DNA of 42,048 nucleotides from FEN-680 sp036845225. GTDB lineage: Bacteria; Actinomycetota; Geothermincolia; Fen-727; Anoxymicrobiaceae. Position numbers and translations under genes: made by a program. Shown here piece by piece: positions 8,335-16,124 of the stretch (position 1 is its first letter; each line of letters begins with the position of its first letter). Under the pieces are notes generated by a model that saw only the letters and a list, made by a program, of their open reading frames with translations, made no database searches and was not told where the DNA came from. The DNA lies in contig DAIUEJ010000021.1 of NCBI GenBank assembly GCA_036845225.1, positions 1 through 42,048 of the forward strand. Direction: 5' to 3'.

Positions 8335-9531
8335 ATGGCAGACGCTGTGATAGTAGACATGTTGAGAGTCCCGTTCTCGCGTTCGCGGCCGGCACAGCCC
8401 GAGCGTGACGCGTACAACAAGCAGCGCATGGACGAGGCACTCGCGAAGGTCATCACCACCCTGATCGAGAGAAACAAGGTCAACCCCGAGGAGATCGGCG
8501 ACGTCATCACCGGTTGCTCGCTCCAGATGCGCGAGAACTTTCTCATGGGCGGCCGTACTATCGTGATGCTTGCCGAGCTGCCTTTCTCGGTGCCCGCACA
8601 GGGCATCGACAGGGTATGCATCTCGGGCATGAGCGCACTGCACCAGTGCTCGATGGAGATAATGCTCGGATATTCGGACGTATGCTTCGCGAACGGCATG
8701 GAGCACATGACCCACGTACCGCTGGATGCGCGGTTCAACACCGACCTGATGCAGGTCAGCCCGCGCTTCTGGTCGGACGAGGCCCTCAAGAAGTACGAGC
8801 TGCAGACGGCCCTGTCGATGGGCCTGACCGCTGAGAAGCTGCTGTCCCAGACGGACATCACCCGCGAGGAGATGGACGAGTGGTCGATGTGGAGCAACCA
8901 GCGCGCGGCGAAGGCGGTCGAGAGCGGGTATTTCAAGGACGAGATCCTGCCGCTGGACGTGGAGCAGGAGGACGGCTCGATAAAGCACATCGACACCGAC
9001 CTCTCCATCCGCGGCGACACGAACATGGAAGGCCTCTCGCAACTCAAGCCGGCCTTCACGCCTGACGGACAGATAACGGCGGGCAACTCCTCGCCGCTGA
9101 ACGCGGGCTGTTCGTCGGTCCTGCTGATGAGCGACGAGAAGGCGAAGTCGATGGGCCTCAAGCCGCTCGCCAAGGTCATCTCCATGGGATGGGCGGGCGT
9201 CGACCCCAGCATCATGGGCGCGGGGCCGGTCCCGGCTTCCAAGAAGGCCCTCGAGAAGATCGGCATGGACGCCAAGGATATCGACTACTGGGAGATCAAC
9301 GAGGCTTTCTCGATCGTGGCACTCTACGCGATCAAGGAGCTCGGCCTCGACCCGGAGCACGTCAACCTGCACGGCGGCGCGGTCGCGATCGGCCACCCGC
9401 TTGCGGCTTCCGGGCCGAGGTTGACGGGGACGCTGGCGCGGATCCTGCAGCAGGAAGGCGGGAAGTACGGCGCGGCGACCCTGTGCGGCGGCGGCGGCCA
9501 GGGCGGAACGGTGATCATCGAGAAGCTGTAA
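8335..9531 (+). CDS. Thiolase (acetyl-CoA C-acyltransferase)
   Basis: 398 residues, full thiolase length. The nucleophile Cys95 sits in RVCISGMSALHQC, NEAF is at 322-325, the catalytic His354 is in GGAVAIGHPLAASG and the second Cys384 in TLCGGGGQGG, so the triad is intact. It should condense two acyl-CoAs or cleave a 3-ketoacyl-CoA in the cytoplasm. The start is secure: AAGGAGGTCGATA precedes the ATG. It stands alone between a methyltransferase gene and a strong terminator, without a dehydrogenase or hydratase neighbour, so degradation versus synthesis cannot be decided. Internal differences from textbook AtoB/FadA (RENFLMGGRTIVMLAELP in place of the usual QNPARQAAL region) place it in a divergent subgroup. 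Confidence 0.9.
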   Translation: MADAVIVDMLRVPFSRSRPAQPERDAYNKQRMDEALAKVITTLIERNKVNPEEIGDVITGCSLQMRENFLMGGRTIVMLAELPFSVPAQGIDRVCISGMSALHQCSMEIMLGYSDVCFANGMEHMTHVPLDARFNTDLMQVSPRFWSDEALKKYELQTALSMGLTAEKLLSQTDITREEMDEWSMWSNQRAAKAVESGYFKDEILPLDVEQEDGSIKHIDTDLSIRGDTNMEGLSQLKPAFTPDGQITAGNSSPLNAGCSSVLLMSDEKAKSMGLKPLAKVISMGWAGVDPSIMGAGPVPASKKALEKIGMDAKDIDYWEINEAFSIVALYAIKELGLDPEHVNLHGGAVAIGHPLAASGPRLTGTLARILQQEGGKYGAATLCGGGGQGGTVIIEKL

Positions 9532-9551
9532 CGCTTAAGGGTAATCAGTAC

Positions 9552-9582
9552 AGAGCCGGGGCTGGATGCCCCGGCTCTTTGC
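9552..9582 (+). terminator. Rho-independent terminator of the thiolase gene
   Basis: AGAGCCGGGGC (9552-9562) pairs perfectly over 11 bp with GCCCCGGCTCT (9568-9578) around TGGAT and is followed by TTGCTTT, 20 bases past the thiolase stop. Confidence 0.85.
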
Positions 9583-9885
9583 TTTGCGCAACTTCGGAGA
9601 ATTGACTGGCTGGCAGCAACACCAGTGGGGTCGGGGTACGCTTTTCCTCGCTCCGCGGCCATACCGAAGTCGCTCTGAAAAGCGCACCCCTCCCCCTGTA
9701 ATCCAAGACCTTAACTCCACCGGAAACACCGGATGAAACCCGCCGGAAAAGAGTACAACAGCCGCAACACCTTATTACCGCCGGAAATGTCACGTGGCGG
9801 AAGCGCCGCACGACGTCATCGCGTCGTGGAGAAAAAAATCTGTAAACTGCAGCCTGTTGCACGGCAGAGTAACCAGATGCGGCAA
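9583..9885. other. Gene-free stretch with an inverted repeat and short direct repeats
   Basis: No convincing gene. GGGGTACGCTTTTC (9633-9646) is inverted at 9677-9690 with one mismatch. Its left arm is preceded by ACCAGTGGGGTC, like the arms of the repeat at 26956-27056. Three direct copies of CCRCCGGAAA follow at 9717-9726, 9740-9749 and 9778-9787. The segment is the 3' region of the lipoprotein gene on the minus strand. Confidence 0.55.
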
Positions 9886-10677
9886 TCAGGGTGCTGCCGG
9901 TACCGGGGTTGGCGCGTTCGCGGTGCCAGTTATCCAGTCTGCTGGATTGTCGGGGTTGGCGTCCTGCGTCTTCGCGAAGAAGACCTGCGCGTCGCCGCTC
10001 TGCTCGAGTGTCGTTAACTCTGGCAGCTCGTACTTGTAGAAGACGCGGTTGGCTTTGGCGCCCTGAACGAAACAAACGGCCCTGACAGGTACGCCGGTTG
10101 CTTTCCTGATGAGCTTCGCCATGTCTGCGTACCTCTGCGAGTAGCGTCCCCATATGGCATCGGCCTGGTCCGCGGTCACGGGGTGCGGGTCCGTGTAGGT
10201 AACCCCGAAGATCTTGACCTTGCCGTCCTTCACAACGTAGCGCTCGTACCAGTGCTCCTCGAGCATCGTGTCGTACTCCGGGTACTGGTAGGACGACGTC
10301 GCGCCCTCGTCCCACACTGCCTTGCGCGGCGGGGTTGTGGCCGGCCCGTCGTTTATCGTGTCGAGGACCCTGACGAGGCTGCCGTGGTTTCCCTTCGAGG
10401 ACCAGTAACCCATGGTGACCTGGGTCCCGGGGGTCTTGAGGAGGGGCTCGTAGGCAACGGCCTCTTCGTACAGGTCTTCGCTGAATTCGGGGCTGGATGT
10501 CTCCTTCAGCTTCTCGGCCGGGTCTGTGAACACAGGCTTGTACGGCTCTTCCTGTGAGAGGTTCGAGCTGTTGGAAGCACCACCTGTCGTAGAGCTCCCG
10601 CAGCCGGCGAGCGGCAGCACGAGCATGACCGCGAGTGCAAACACCAGTAGCAGCGCGATACCAGAGTATTTCCTCAT
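9886..10677 (-). CDS. Lipoprotein of unknown function
   Basis: 264 residues. A basic N-terminus (MRKY), a hydrophobic stretch and a lipobox LPLAGC with Cys26 make this a secreted, lipid-anchored protein. A Ser/Thr/Gly/Asn linker leads to a globular part with many aromatic residues (MGYWSSKGNHGSLVRVLDT, YQYPEYDTMLEEHWYERYV, VKIFGVTYTDPHPV, VRAVCFVQGAKANRVFY). The ATG at 10677 is chosen because it gives a normal signal peptide with AAGGGAG just upstream; a 14-residue extension to 10719 is less likely. The next gene upstream on the same strand is a methyltransferase 100 bases away. I do not recognise the outer domain. Confidence 0.75.
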   Translation of the reverse strand: MRKYSGIALLLVFALAVMLVLPLAGCGSSTTGGASNSSNLSQEEPYKPVFTDPAEKLKETSSPEFSEDLYEEAVAYEPLLKTPGTQVTMGYWSSKGNHGSLVRVLDTINDGPATTPPRKAVWDEGATSSYQYPEYDTMLEEHWYERYVVKDGKVKIFGVTYTDPHPVTADQADAIWGRYSQRYADMAKLIRKATGVPVRAVCFVQGAKANRVFYKYELPELTTLEQSGDAQVFFAKTQDANPDNPADWITGTANAPTPVPAAP

Positions 10678-10776
10678 GAGAAGGCTCCCTTCCGACTGCG
10701 CAACCCAGCCTGACCACATTCTTCTCGACGCAACCGCTGCAACTCTGAAGCGTTTCAGCCAGGTATCACCGAAGGC

Positions 10777-11490
10777 TCACTGCAGCGTCGCACAGAGGAC
10801 TTTCATGCCGATGCTAACCGGTGGAACCTCGACCACCTCGAATGAGCCGAAGCCGGCGTCCGCCAGGATGGTCTCCCACCGCCCGGTGGTCTCAAGGTAT
10901 TCTCCGTCCTCCGCGACACAGAGTGACGCGACCCGCAGGAGCCCGAGCATGAAGTCGTAGGCGCCGTGCTCGAGAGAATAGAGTGCCCAGCCGACCGTCT
11001 TCTCGATGATGTCGCGGCAGCGGGCGGGGTCACGCGCCGGCCCCTCCACGTCGACGAAATGGTCGCAGTAGGCGAGGCGCCCACCCGGCTTGAGGGCTCG
11101 CGCTATCTCACGCGCGCATGCGGGCTTGTCCTCGTGTGGGATGTGGTGGAGCGCAAGGTTCGACAGGACGAAATCGAACTCGTTGTCAGGCGCGGGCACG
11201 TCGACGGCGTGGCCGCAGACAACCTCGACGGAAGGGTTGTTGGCGAAGCGGTACGCATACATGTCTCTCATGCGCGCCGAAGGGTCGACACCCGTGACGC
11301 GCGCTGATGGAACACGCGCAAGCAGCCGTTCTGTCACCAGCCCGGTGCCACAGCCCAGGTCGAGAACTCGCTGGTCTGTCTGTTCCGGCACCTGCTCGAT
11401 GAGCATGTTGAGGCTGTCATTGTAGAGCGGGTCGGCGAGAAACGAGTCGTCATACCCATCTGCTTTCTCGTCCCAGTCGATGCGCTCCAT
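10777..11490 (-). CDS. Class I SAM-dependent methyltransferase
   Basis: 237 residues. Motif I is perfect at 42-50 (VLDLGCGTG), followed by VTGVDPSARMRDM, VEVVCGHAVDVP, FDFVLSNLALHHIPHE and RALKPGGRLAYCDHF, the run found in ubiquinone/menaquinone-type and related small-molecule methyltransferases. The C-terminal half is probably the substrate lid. The ATG at 11490 is chosen for the AAGG site six bases upstream; a GTG eight codons earlier lacks one. The MFS gene is divergent, 92 bases away; an exporter and a methyltransferase sharing a control region would suit modification and export of a small molecule, but that is conjecture. Substrate unknown. Confidence 0.85.
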   Translation of the reverse strand: MERIDWDEKADGYDDSFLADPLYNDSLNMLIEQVPEQTDQRVLDLGCGTGLVTERLLARVPSARVTGVDPSARMRDMYAYRFANNPSVEVVCGHAVDVPAPDNEFDFVLSNLALHHIPHEDKPACAREIARALKPGGRLAYCDHFVDVEGPARDPARCRDIIEKTVGWALYSLEHGAYDFMLGLLRVASLCVAEDGEYLETTGRWETILADAGFGSFEVVEVPPVSIGMKVLCATLQ

Positions 11491-11582
11491 TTGCCGCCTT
11501 TCGTGATTCGTCACAGGTTATTGTACCCGCGCCGGTAGAAACCCGGTGGCTGCCACTGTTTTTCTACTATTATTGACCCACC

Positions 11583-12818
11583 ATGCAAGAGCAGACTGCG
11601 TCGCATTCCAGGCGAATAGAGAGCGGATGGCCCCTGCTCGCGCTCGCCTGCGGGGTCATCTTCATCGACTCTGTCGGGTACGGGGTGGTGGTGCCGGTCC
11701 TTCCGCTCTACGCGAAGCAGTTACACGTCAGTGATTTCGCCGTCGGCTTCCTGTTCGCGACGTACGCCATCGCGCTGCTCGCGGCCGCGGTCCCGATGGG
11801 CATCCTCTCGGACCGCTGGGGCCGAAAGCCATTCATCCTCTTCGGGATGTTCGCGATGGCCGGAGCGTTCGTCTTCTACGCGTTCGCGAAGTCTTACCCC
11901 GTCCTGGTCATCGCCCGCATCCTCGACGGCCTCACCGCGGCTGCGACCTGGAGCGCCGGTCTCGCCCTGCTCGGCGACCGGTTCGAGGAAAAAGAGATGG
12001 GCTCGAAGATGGGATGGGCGATCGCCGCGATGGCGGTCGGAGGCATCGCAGGCCCACTGCTGGGTGGCACTCTCGCGGACGCCATCGGCTACCGCGCGCC
12101 TTTCTACGCGATCGCCATCGCCTGCCTCGCGGGTGGCGTCGCTGCCGCCTTCCTGGTGGAGCACCGCGAGGGGTTGCGTTCGAGCTCGCTCGGGTGGCGG
12201 GTCCTGCGCCCGGTGTTCACGAACCGCAACGTCCTGCTCGCCTGCCTCATCACACTGGTGACGACGACCGGGCTGGGCCTGCTCGAGCCGACGCTGCCCA
12301 TCTACTTCAAGAACACTTTCAACATGTCGCGGACGGTGATCGGCGCCGTGTTCGGTGTGACGATGCTGCTGTATGCGCTTGCCAGCCCGGTCGCCGGAAA
12401 GCTCTCTGACCGTGTAGGCCGCAAGCCGCCGATCATCGTCGGGTTGCTGGCTACCGCGGTGGTCACTCCGTTCCTGGCGGTCTTCAAAAACGAGGCGGCC
12501 GTGTTCGTCCTGATGGCGGCCCTCGGTGCGTCTCTCACTTTCTTTGAGACGCCGTCGGTGCCACTCATCACCGACTCGCTGCCGCGCTCCGGGCTGCTGG
12601 GAGAGGGCAACCAGTACGGCGCGGCGTTCGGGCTGCTGAACTTCTTCTGGAGCCTGGGGTATGCGCTGGGGCCGATCCTGGGCGGAGCGCTCATGGGCTC
12701 GCTAGGATTGCTTTTCGCTCTGCTGGTCTACTCGGCCCTGCTGGTCGCTCTCAGCGTCGTAGTCGCCGCCCTGATGCCCGAGAAGGCCGAGGCGCTCAGC
12801 GCAGATACTTCTCCCTGA
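11583..12818 (+). CDS. MFS drug/proton-antiporter-type transporter
   Basis: 411 residues with about 12 membrane helices. The major-facilitator motif A occurs between helices 2 and 3 (GILSDRWGRKP, 73-83) and again in the second half (GKLSDRVGRKPP). Together with GVVVPVLPLYAKQL and the proline/glycine-rich helix 5 region (GGIAGPLLGGTLADAIGYRAPF) this resembles the 12-helix DHA1 exporters (Bmr/TetA type). It should move a small molecule out across the inner membrane using the proton gradient. No ribosome site is visible before the ATG, and TACTATTATT lies just upstream, so a leaderless message is possible. The last 23 bases overlap the convergent ADP-ribosylglycohydrolase gene. Confidence 0.88.
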   Translation: MQEQTASHSRRIESGWPLLALACGVIFIDSVGYGVVVPVLPLYAKQLHVSDFAVGFLFATYAIALLAAAVPMGILSDRWGRKPFILFGMFAMAGAFVFYAFAKSYPVLVIARILDGLTAAATWSAGLALLGDRFEEKEMGSKMGWAIAAMAVGGIAGPLLGGTLADAIGYRAPFYAIAIACLAGGVAAAFLVEHREGLRSSSLGWRVLRPVFTNRNVLLACLITLVTTTGLGLLEPTLPIYFKNTFNMSRTVIGAVFGVTMLLYALASPVAGKLSDRVGRKPPIIVGLLATAVVTPFLAVFKNEAAVFVLMAALGASLTFFETPSVPLITDSLPRSGLLGEGNQYGAAFGLLNFFWSLGYALGPILGGALMGSLGLLFALLVYSALLVALSVVVAALMPEKAEALSADTSP

Positions 12819-13581
12819 ACTCGAGGGTGACCATGCTGAGTCGCTCATCCAGGCGCGCGAGCACTTCGTCTTCGATGTCTTTCGGGACGCCGCCGTAGAA
12901 CGCCTGCGCGATGCCGCCGGTGATGCACGCGATGGTGTCGCTGTCCCCGCCGATCGATATCGCCTTGCGGATCGCGTCCTCGAAATCCTCCGACTCGAGG
13001 AAGGCGATCACCGCCTGCGGCACGGACCCCTGGCACGATATCTCGGTGTAATCGCGCGCGTACCAGCGCCTGATGCTGTCCAGCGGCTCGCTCAGGTCGT
13101 ACTCGAAGGTGGCTTCAATGTAGTCGCGTATCTCCTGCTTGCTCTTGCCCTCACGGGCGAGGAATATCGCGGCGGCGGCTACCTGGGCACCCTTGATGCC
13201 TTCGGGATGGTCATGGGTGACGGCCGCGCTCGCCTCCGCCTCGGCAAGGACCGCGTCGAGCGAGTCGAGCGCGAAGCCGACCGGGCTCACGCGCATCGCG
13301 GAGCCGTTGCCCCAGCTGCCGTACGGGCCGGCGTATTCGGACCGCGCCCACTTCTTGAAGGCGCCGCCGTAACCGGCCCGTGGGTAGAGCGCGTAGTACT
13401 CCTTGAGCTTCTCGACGTAGGGCGAACCGTGCAGGATTGCGTCGGCGACCGCGACGGTCAAGACCGTGTCGTCGGTGAAGTGGCTGTAATCTTTGAACAG
13501 CGGGAAACGCGTCGTCTTGATGTTGTGTTTGCGCCCCTCATAGCAGGAGCCGATGATGTCGCCCGCGATTGCTCCGATCAT
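12796..13581 (-). CDS. ADP-ribosylglycohydrolase family protein (DraG-like)
   Basis: 261 residues, close to the usual length. The metal-binding signatures are all present: AGDIIGSCYEG at the N-terminus, FTDDT with Asp37-Asp38, GNGSAMR, THDHPEG, and GGDSDTIACITGGIA starting at 211 with Asp213 and Asp215. Family members use two Mg ions to remove ADP-ribose from a protein or small molecule in the cytoplasm. The start has GGAGGTG five bases upstream. No ADP-ribosyltransferase or nitrogenase gene is near, so the target is unknown; the family also includes enzymes with other glycosidic substrates. It ends inside the convergent MFS gene. Confidence 0.9.
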   Translation of the reverse strand: MIGAIAGDIIGSCYEGRKHNIKTTRFPLFKDYSHFTDDTVLTVAVADAILHGSPYVEKLKEYYALYPRAGYGGAFKKWARSEYAGPYGSWGNGSAMRVSPVGFALDSLDAVLAEAEASAAVTHDHPEGIKGAQVAAAAIFLAREGKSKQEIRDYIEATFEYDLSEPLDSIRRWYARDYTEISCQGSVPQAVIAFLESEDFEDAIRKAISIGGDSDTIACITGGIAQAFYGGVPKDIEDEVLARLDERLSMVTLEFREKYLR

Positions 13582-13640
13582 GCCGCACCTCCATGTCTAT
13601 GGGACAAGGATACAACCGGGGTGTGACATCAATGGGGTTG

Positions 13641-13679
13641 CCGGCGGGACGGGCTCTAAACTTTCCGGCGGGACGCCGG
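13641..13679. repeat. CCGGCG-GGA-CGCCGG hairpin with a direct-repeat half
   Basis: CCGGCGGGACG occurs at 13641-13651 and 13665-13675; the second copy closes a perfect six-pair hairpin (13665-13670 with 13674-13679). It sits between the ADP-ribosylglycohydrolase start and tRNA-Leu and looks like a REP-type intergenic element. Confidence 0.55.
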
Positions 13680-13689
13680 CGCTACAGGT

Positions 13690-13773
13690 TGGTGCGGGGA
13701 GAGGGATTCCAACCCTCACGCCTTTCGGCAAGCGGTTTTAAGCCGCTCGTGTCTAGCCTTCCACCATCCCCGC
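13690..13773 (-). tRNA. tRNA-Leu (anticodon UAA)
   Basis: Acceptor GCGGGGA (13773 down) pairs with TCCCCGC, the anticodon stem AGCGG/CCGCT holds loop CTTAAAA giving UAA, there is a long class II variable arm, and discriminator A plus encoded CCA close the gene at 13690. One oddity: the T-loop reads TTGGAAT where nearly all tRNAs have TTCGAAT, so C56 appears as G. An HNH gene ends two bases upstream. Confidence 0.9.
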
Positions 13774-13775
13774 GC

Positions 13776-14270
13776 TTATTTCCTGCGTCTACTATTCCCC
13801 ATATTCTTGCCCCTGTAAGTTTCAGTTTGGGCGTGGCAATTGGGACACAGTAGCTGCAGGTTTTCAATCCTGTGATCGAACCTGTCCCCATTCATATGGT
13901 TCAATTCTAATGATATCCCCTGACCATTCCATTCTGAAAGCCCGCAGTGCTCGCAGCATGCCTTCTTGAGACCAGATGCGATAAGCCTGGTCTTTATTCT
14001 GGAAGTATTTGTATAGGTGGAACCTTCAACTAATATGTCTTCCAGTGGAATAGTATTCGGGGCAACTAAGCCCAATACGTTTCCTTTGTTCCAACCCATC
14101 CCAAGCATGTGCGATGTATCAATGCCCAAGTCTTGTATCAACCGGTGCGCTGTGAGGTAATTGCCGCCCGCTGGAGCCATTCCAATACTAACCAAAGCTT
14201 GGCGAATAGACCTCGACGTCCTTAGCGCTTGGACCAGGCGTTCATTCGAGTACTTTTTGTTCGCTGGCAC
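13776..14270 (-). CDS. HNH endonuclease next to a tRNA gene
   Basis: 164 residues. The N-terminal part (SRSIRQALVSIGMAPAGGNY, GIDTSHMLGMGWNKG) looks like the DNA-recognition segment common in stand-alone HNH nucleases. The C-terminal part is a zinc-supported HNH motif: C-x2-C (CEHCG), LELNHMNGDRFDHRIENLQ with the catalytic His, then CPNCHAQT. It probably nicks or cuts DNA. It starts at a GTG with GGAGG six bases upstream and ends two bases before tRNA-Leu. The coding sequence is clearly richer in A+T than its neighbours, which suggests transfer from elsewhere. This nuclease type is often found in phages and beside tRNA genes; no integrase or phage gene is visible here. Confidence 0.88.
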   Translation of the reverse strand: MPANKKYSNERLVQALRTSRSIRQALVSIGMAPAGGNYLTAHRLIQDLGIDTSHMLGMGWNKGNVLGLVAPNTIPLEDILVEGSTYTNTSRIKTRLIASGLKKACCEHCGLSEWNGQGISLELNHMNGDRFDHRIENLQLLCPNCHAQTETYRGKNMGNSRRRK

Positions 14271-14339
14271 AGGCGGCCTCCACTAGCTTGTATAGCTATT
14301 GTATCAAGTGCCTGTGACAGGGATTATCAGCTTGTATTG

Positions 14340-14981
14340 TTAGGATGGACCCGAGCGCGACTTCTCCAGCAACCCGCCCAGAACGCCGACCGCGTCGAAC
14401 GCGCTCTGTACGTACCCGTCGCAGCCGTACTTGTCCGCGATCTCCTGCCGCGCCGCCACGCCACCGATGACCACCTTCACCTGGTCGCGTAAGCCAGCCT
14501 CTTTCAGAGCCTCAACGACCTTGCCGACCTCGACGGCCGACTGGGTCAGCACGAGCGAGAGCCCGACCGCCTTCGCCCCGTTCTTGCGCACGACGTCGAC
14601 GATCTTCTCCGGGGCAACGTCGACTCCGGCGTCCACCACCTTGTAACCTGACACGGTCAGCAGGCTGCCCACCAGCACCTTTCCCATGTCGTGAAGGTCG
14701 CCTTTTACGGTCGCGAGCACCACGGTCTCGCCGCCGCCCGACTCCCACGGCACGATGAGCTTCAGGACGTTCAGGCCCTTCGTCATGACTTGGGCGGATA
14801 TCTCGAACTCCGCCAGGTAGTACTCCCCCTGCTCGTACTTGCGGCCCACCTCGGTCATCCCGGCTCGCATGCCCTTCTCGACGATGTCCTTTGTGGACGC
14901 GCCACCCGAGACAGCCTTTCTCACCAACTCGCCGATGTGCGACTCATCGAGCTCAATGATCGCTTTCCTGACCGCCTCCAC
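14340..14981 (-). CDS. Corrinoid (B12-binding) methyl-carrier protein
   Basis: 213 residues, normal for MtaC/MtbC/MttC-type proteins that carry a methyl group on cobalt between two methyltransferases. A helical cap domain (about 1-85) precedes a B12-binding Rossmann domain with the lower-ligand motif D95-x-H97-x2-G100 (KGDLHDMG), followed by GLSLVLTQS and VVIGGVAA, which contact the corrin tail. The start is a GTG with only a weak ribosome site; no better in-frame start exists upstream. The partner methyltransferases and the reactivation ferredoxin usually encoded beside it are absent, so the methyl donor is unknown. It lies 126 bases downstream of ppx on the same strand. Confidence 0.9.
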   Translation of the reverse strand: MEAVRKAIIELDESHIGELVRKAVSGGASTKDIVEKGMRAGMTEVGRKYEQGEYYLAEFEISAQVMTKGLNVLKLIVPWESGGGETVVLATVKGDLHDMGKVLVGSLLTVSGYKVVDAGVDVAPEKIVDVVRKNGAKAVGLSLVLTQSAVEVGKVVEALKEAGLRDQVKVVIGGVAARQEIADKYGCDGYVQSAFDAVGVLGGLLEKSRSGPS

Positions 14982-15107
14982 TTCTTCGGCGCCAGCCCTG
15001 GTGGTGACCCCCTTGAACTGCCGTAGCGCTCCGCATTGTGTGCGTTGGCAGGGCGCGCAGCCGGCAACCGTTTTGTTCGTTGGTTGCTTGTTTCTAGGAG
15101 CGAAGGG

Positions 15108-16124
15108 TCAACCCTGCGATTGGGCGCCGGCGCCAGACCCTTTCATCCTGTGATAGAGCTCGATCACCAGGCCGTCGAGGATGTCCTTCTCGCTTACCAG
15201 TATCTCGTCCAGCCCGGCCAGGTCCATTATCACGCGGAGCACCGCCGCGCCGCCCACGATGATGTCCGCCCGCCCCGGCTCGAGCCCCATCACTTCTTTT
15301 CGCTCGTCGATGGGCACTGTCGCCAGGCTCACGAAGAGGTCCTCCACGTCCTTGCGGGTCAGGCGCGAGTGATGGATGCGGTGAGTGTCGTACTCGCCGA
15401 GCCCTTGCTTGATGCCCGAGAGGGTGGTGACCGTCCCCGCCAGCCCGACCGCCAGCCCGATCTCGCGGCCCTTCAGCATCATCTCGATGACCGGCTTCAG
15501 GCGCGCGACCAGAAAAGACTCCATGCGCCCGACGACGAACGGGGACGGTGGGTCCGACCCCCTGAGGAACCTCTCGGTCATGCGCACGCATCCGACGTCC
15601 ACGCTCTTCAGGAAGAGCTCGCCCAGCGTCAGCGCGTCGTCTCCGGCAACCGCCAGCGGGAACTCACCCGTGATGATCTCCGTGCTCCCGCCCCCGATGT
15701 CGAAGACCAGCACCGTGCCGGCGCCGCCCGGGACCAGGCCCTCCAGGTCGGACACCGCCCCCAGGAAACTCATGCGCCCTTCGTCATCGCCCGACAGGAT
15801 GCGCGGCCGCGTGGAGAGCATCTCTTCGGCTCGGTCGAGGAACTTCTGCCCGTTCCGGCTGTCGCGCAGGACGCTCGTTGCCGCGGCGGTCATCCCTTCG
15901 GGCTTCAGCGGCCGCATCGCTTCAACGAAGCCGGCGATGGCCACCTCGGTGCGCTCGACCGCGGCCGAAAGGAGTTGGTGCGACTCGTCGACTCCCTCAC
16001 CGAGCCGCGTGATGACCATGCGCCGGTCCACGGTCTCGGTCCGAGCCCCGTCGCAGTCCGCGACAAGGAGCCTTGTGGAGTTGGTCCCCAGGTCAAGGGA
16101 CGCAAGCCGCAGGTGGTCTTTCAC
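15108..16124 (-). CDS. ppx: Exopolyphosphatase / guanosine pentaphosphate phosphatase family
   Basis: 338 residues of the ASKHA fold: phosphate-1 motif LASLDLGTNSTRLLV, AATSVLRDSRNG, ILSGDDEG, phosphate-2 motif LVFDIGGGSTEI, and the adenosine-side segment GLAGTVTTLSGIKQGL. Such enzymes trim inorganic polyphosphate or convert pppGpp to ppGpp. The length is the short, two-domain actinobacterial form without the C-terminal HD region. The GTG at 16124 is preferred since the conserved text begins a few codons later; a 26-residue extension to 16202 has no conserved content. It overlaps the end of DUF501 by 32 bases, the usual actinobacterial pairing, and closes the mfd-to-ppx run. Ppx versus GppA activity cannot be separated by eye. 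Confidence 0.88.
   Translation of the reverse strand: MKDHLRLASLDLGTNSTRLLVADCDGARTETVDRRMVITRLGEGVDESHQLLSAAVERTEVAIAGFVEAMRPLKPEGMTAAATSVLRDSRNGQKFLDRAEEMLSTRPRILSGDDEGRMSFLGAVSDLEGLVPGGAGTVLVFDIGGGSTEIITGEFPLAVAGDDALTLGELFLKSVDVGCVRMTERFLRGSDPPSPFVVGRMESFLVARLKPVIEMMLKGREIGLAVGLAGTVTTLSGIKQGLGEYDTHRIHHSRLTRKDVEDLFVSLATVPIDERKEVMGLEPGRADIIVGGAAVLRVIMDLAGLDEILVSEKDILDGLVIELYHRMKGSGAGAQSQG

Noticed and set aside
9545..10717. Minus-strand frame of 390 codons overlapping the lipoprotein gene
   Set aside because: Different frame from the signal-peptide-bearing gene, Arg-rich, and it runs through the thiolase terminator.
13582..14340. Integrated phage or island at tRNA-Leu
   Set aside because: Only one HNH gene is present, with no integrase, no duplicated tRNA end and no phage structural gene.
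15064..15087. GCAACC/GGTTGC stem as terminator of ppx
   Set aside because: Short six-pair stem with a long loop and no T-run on the minus strand.
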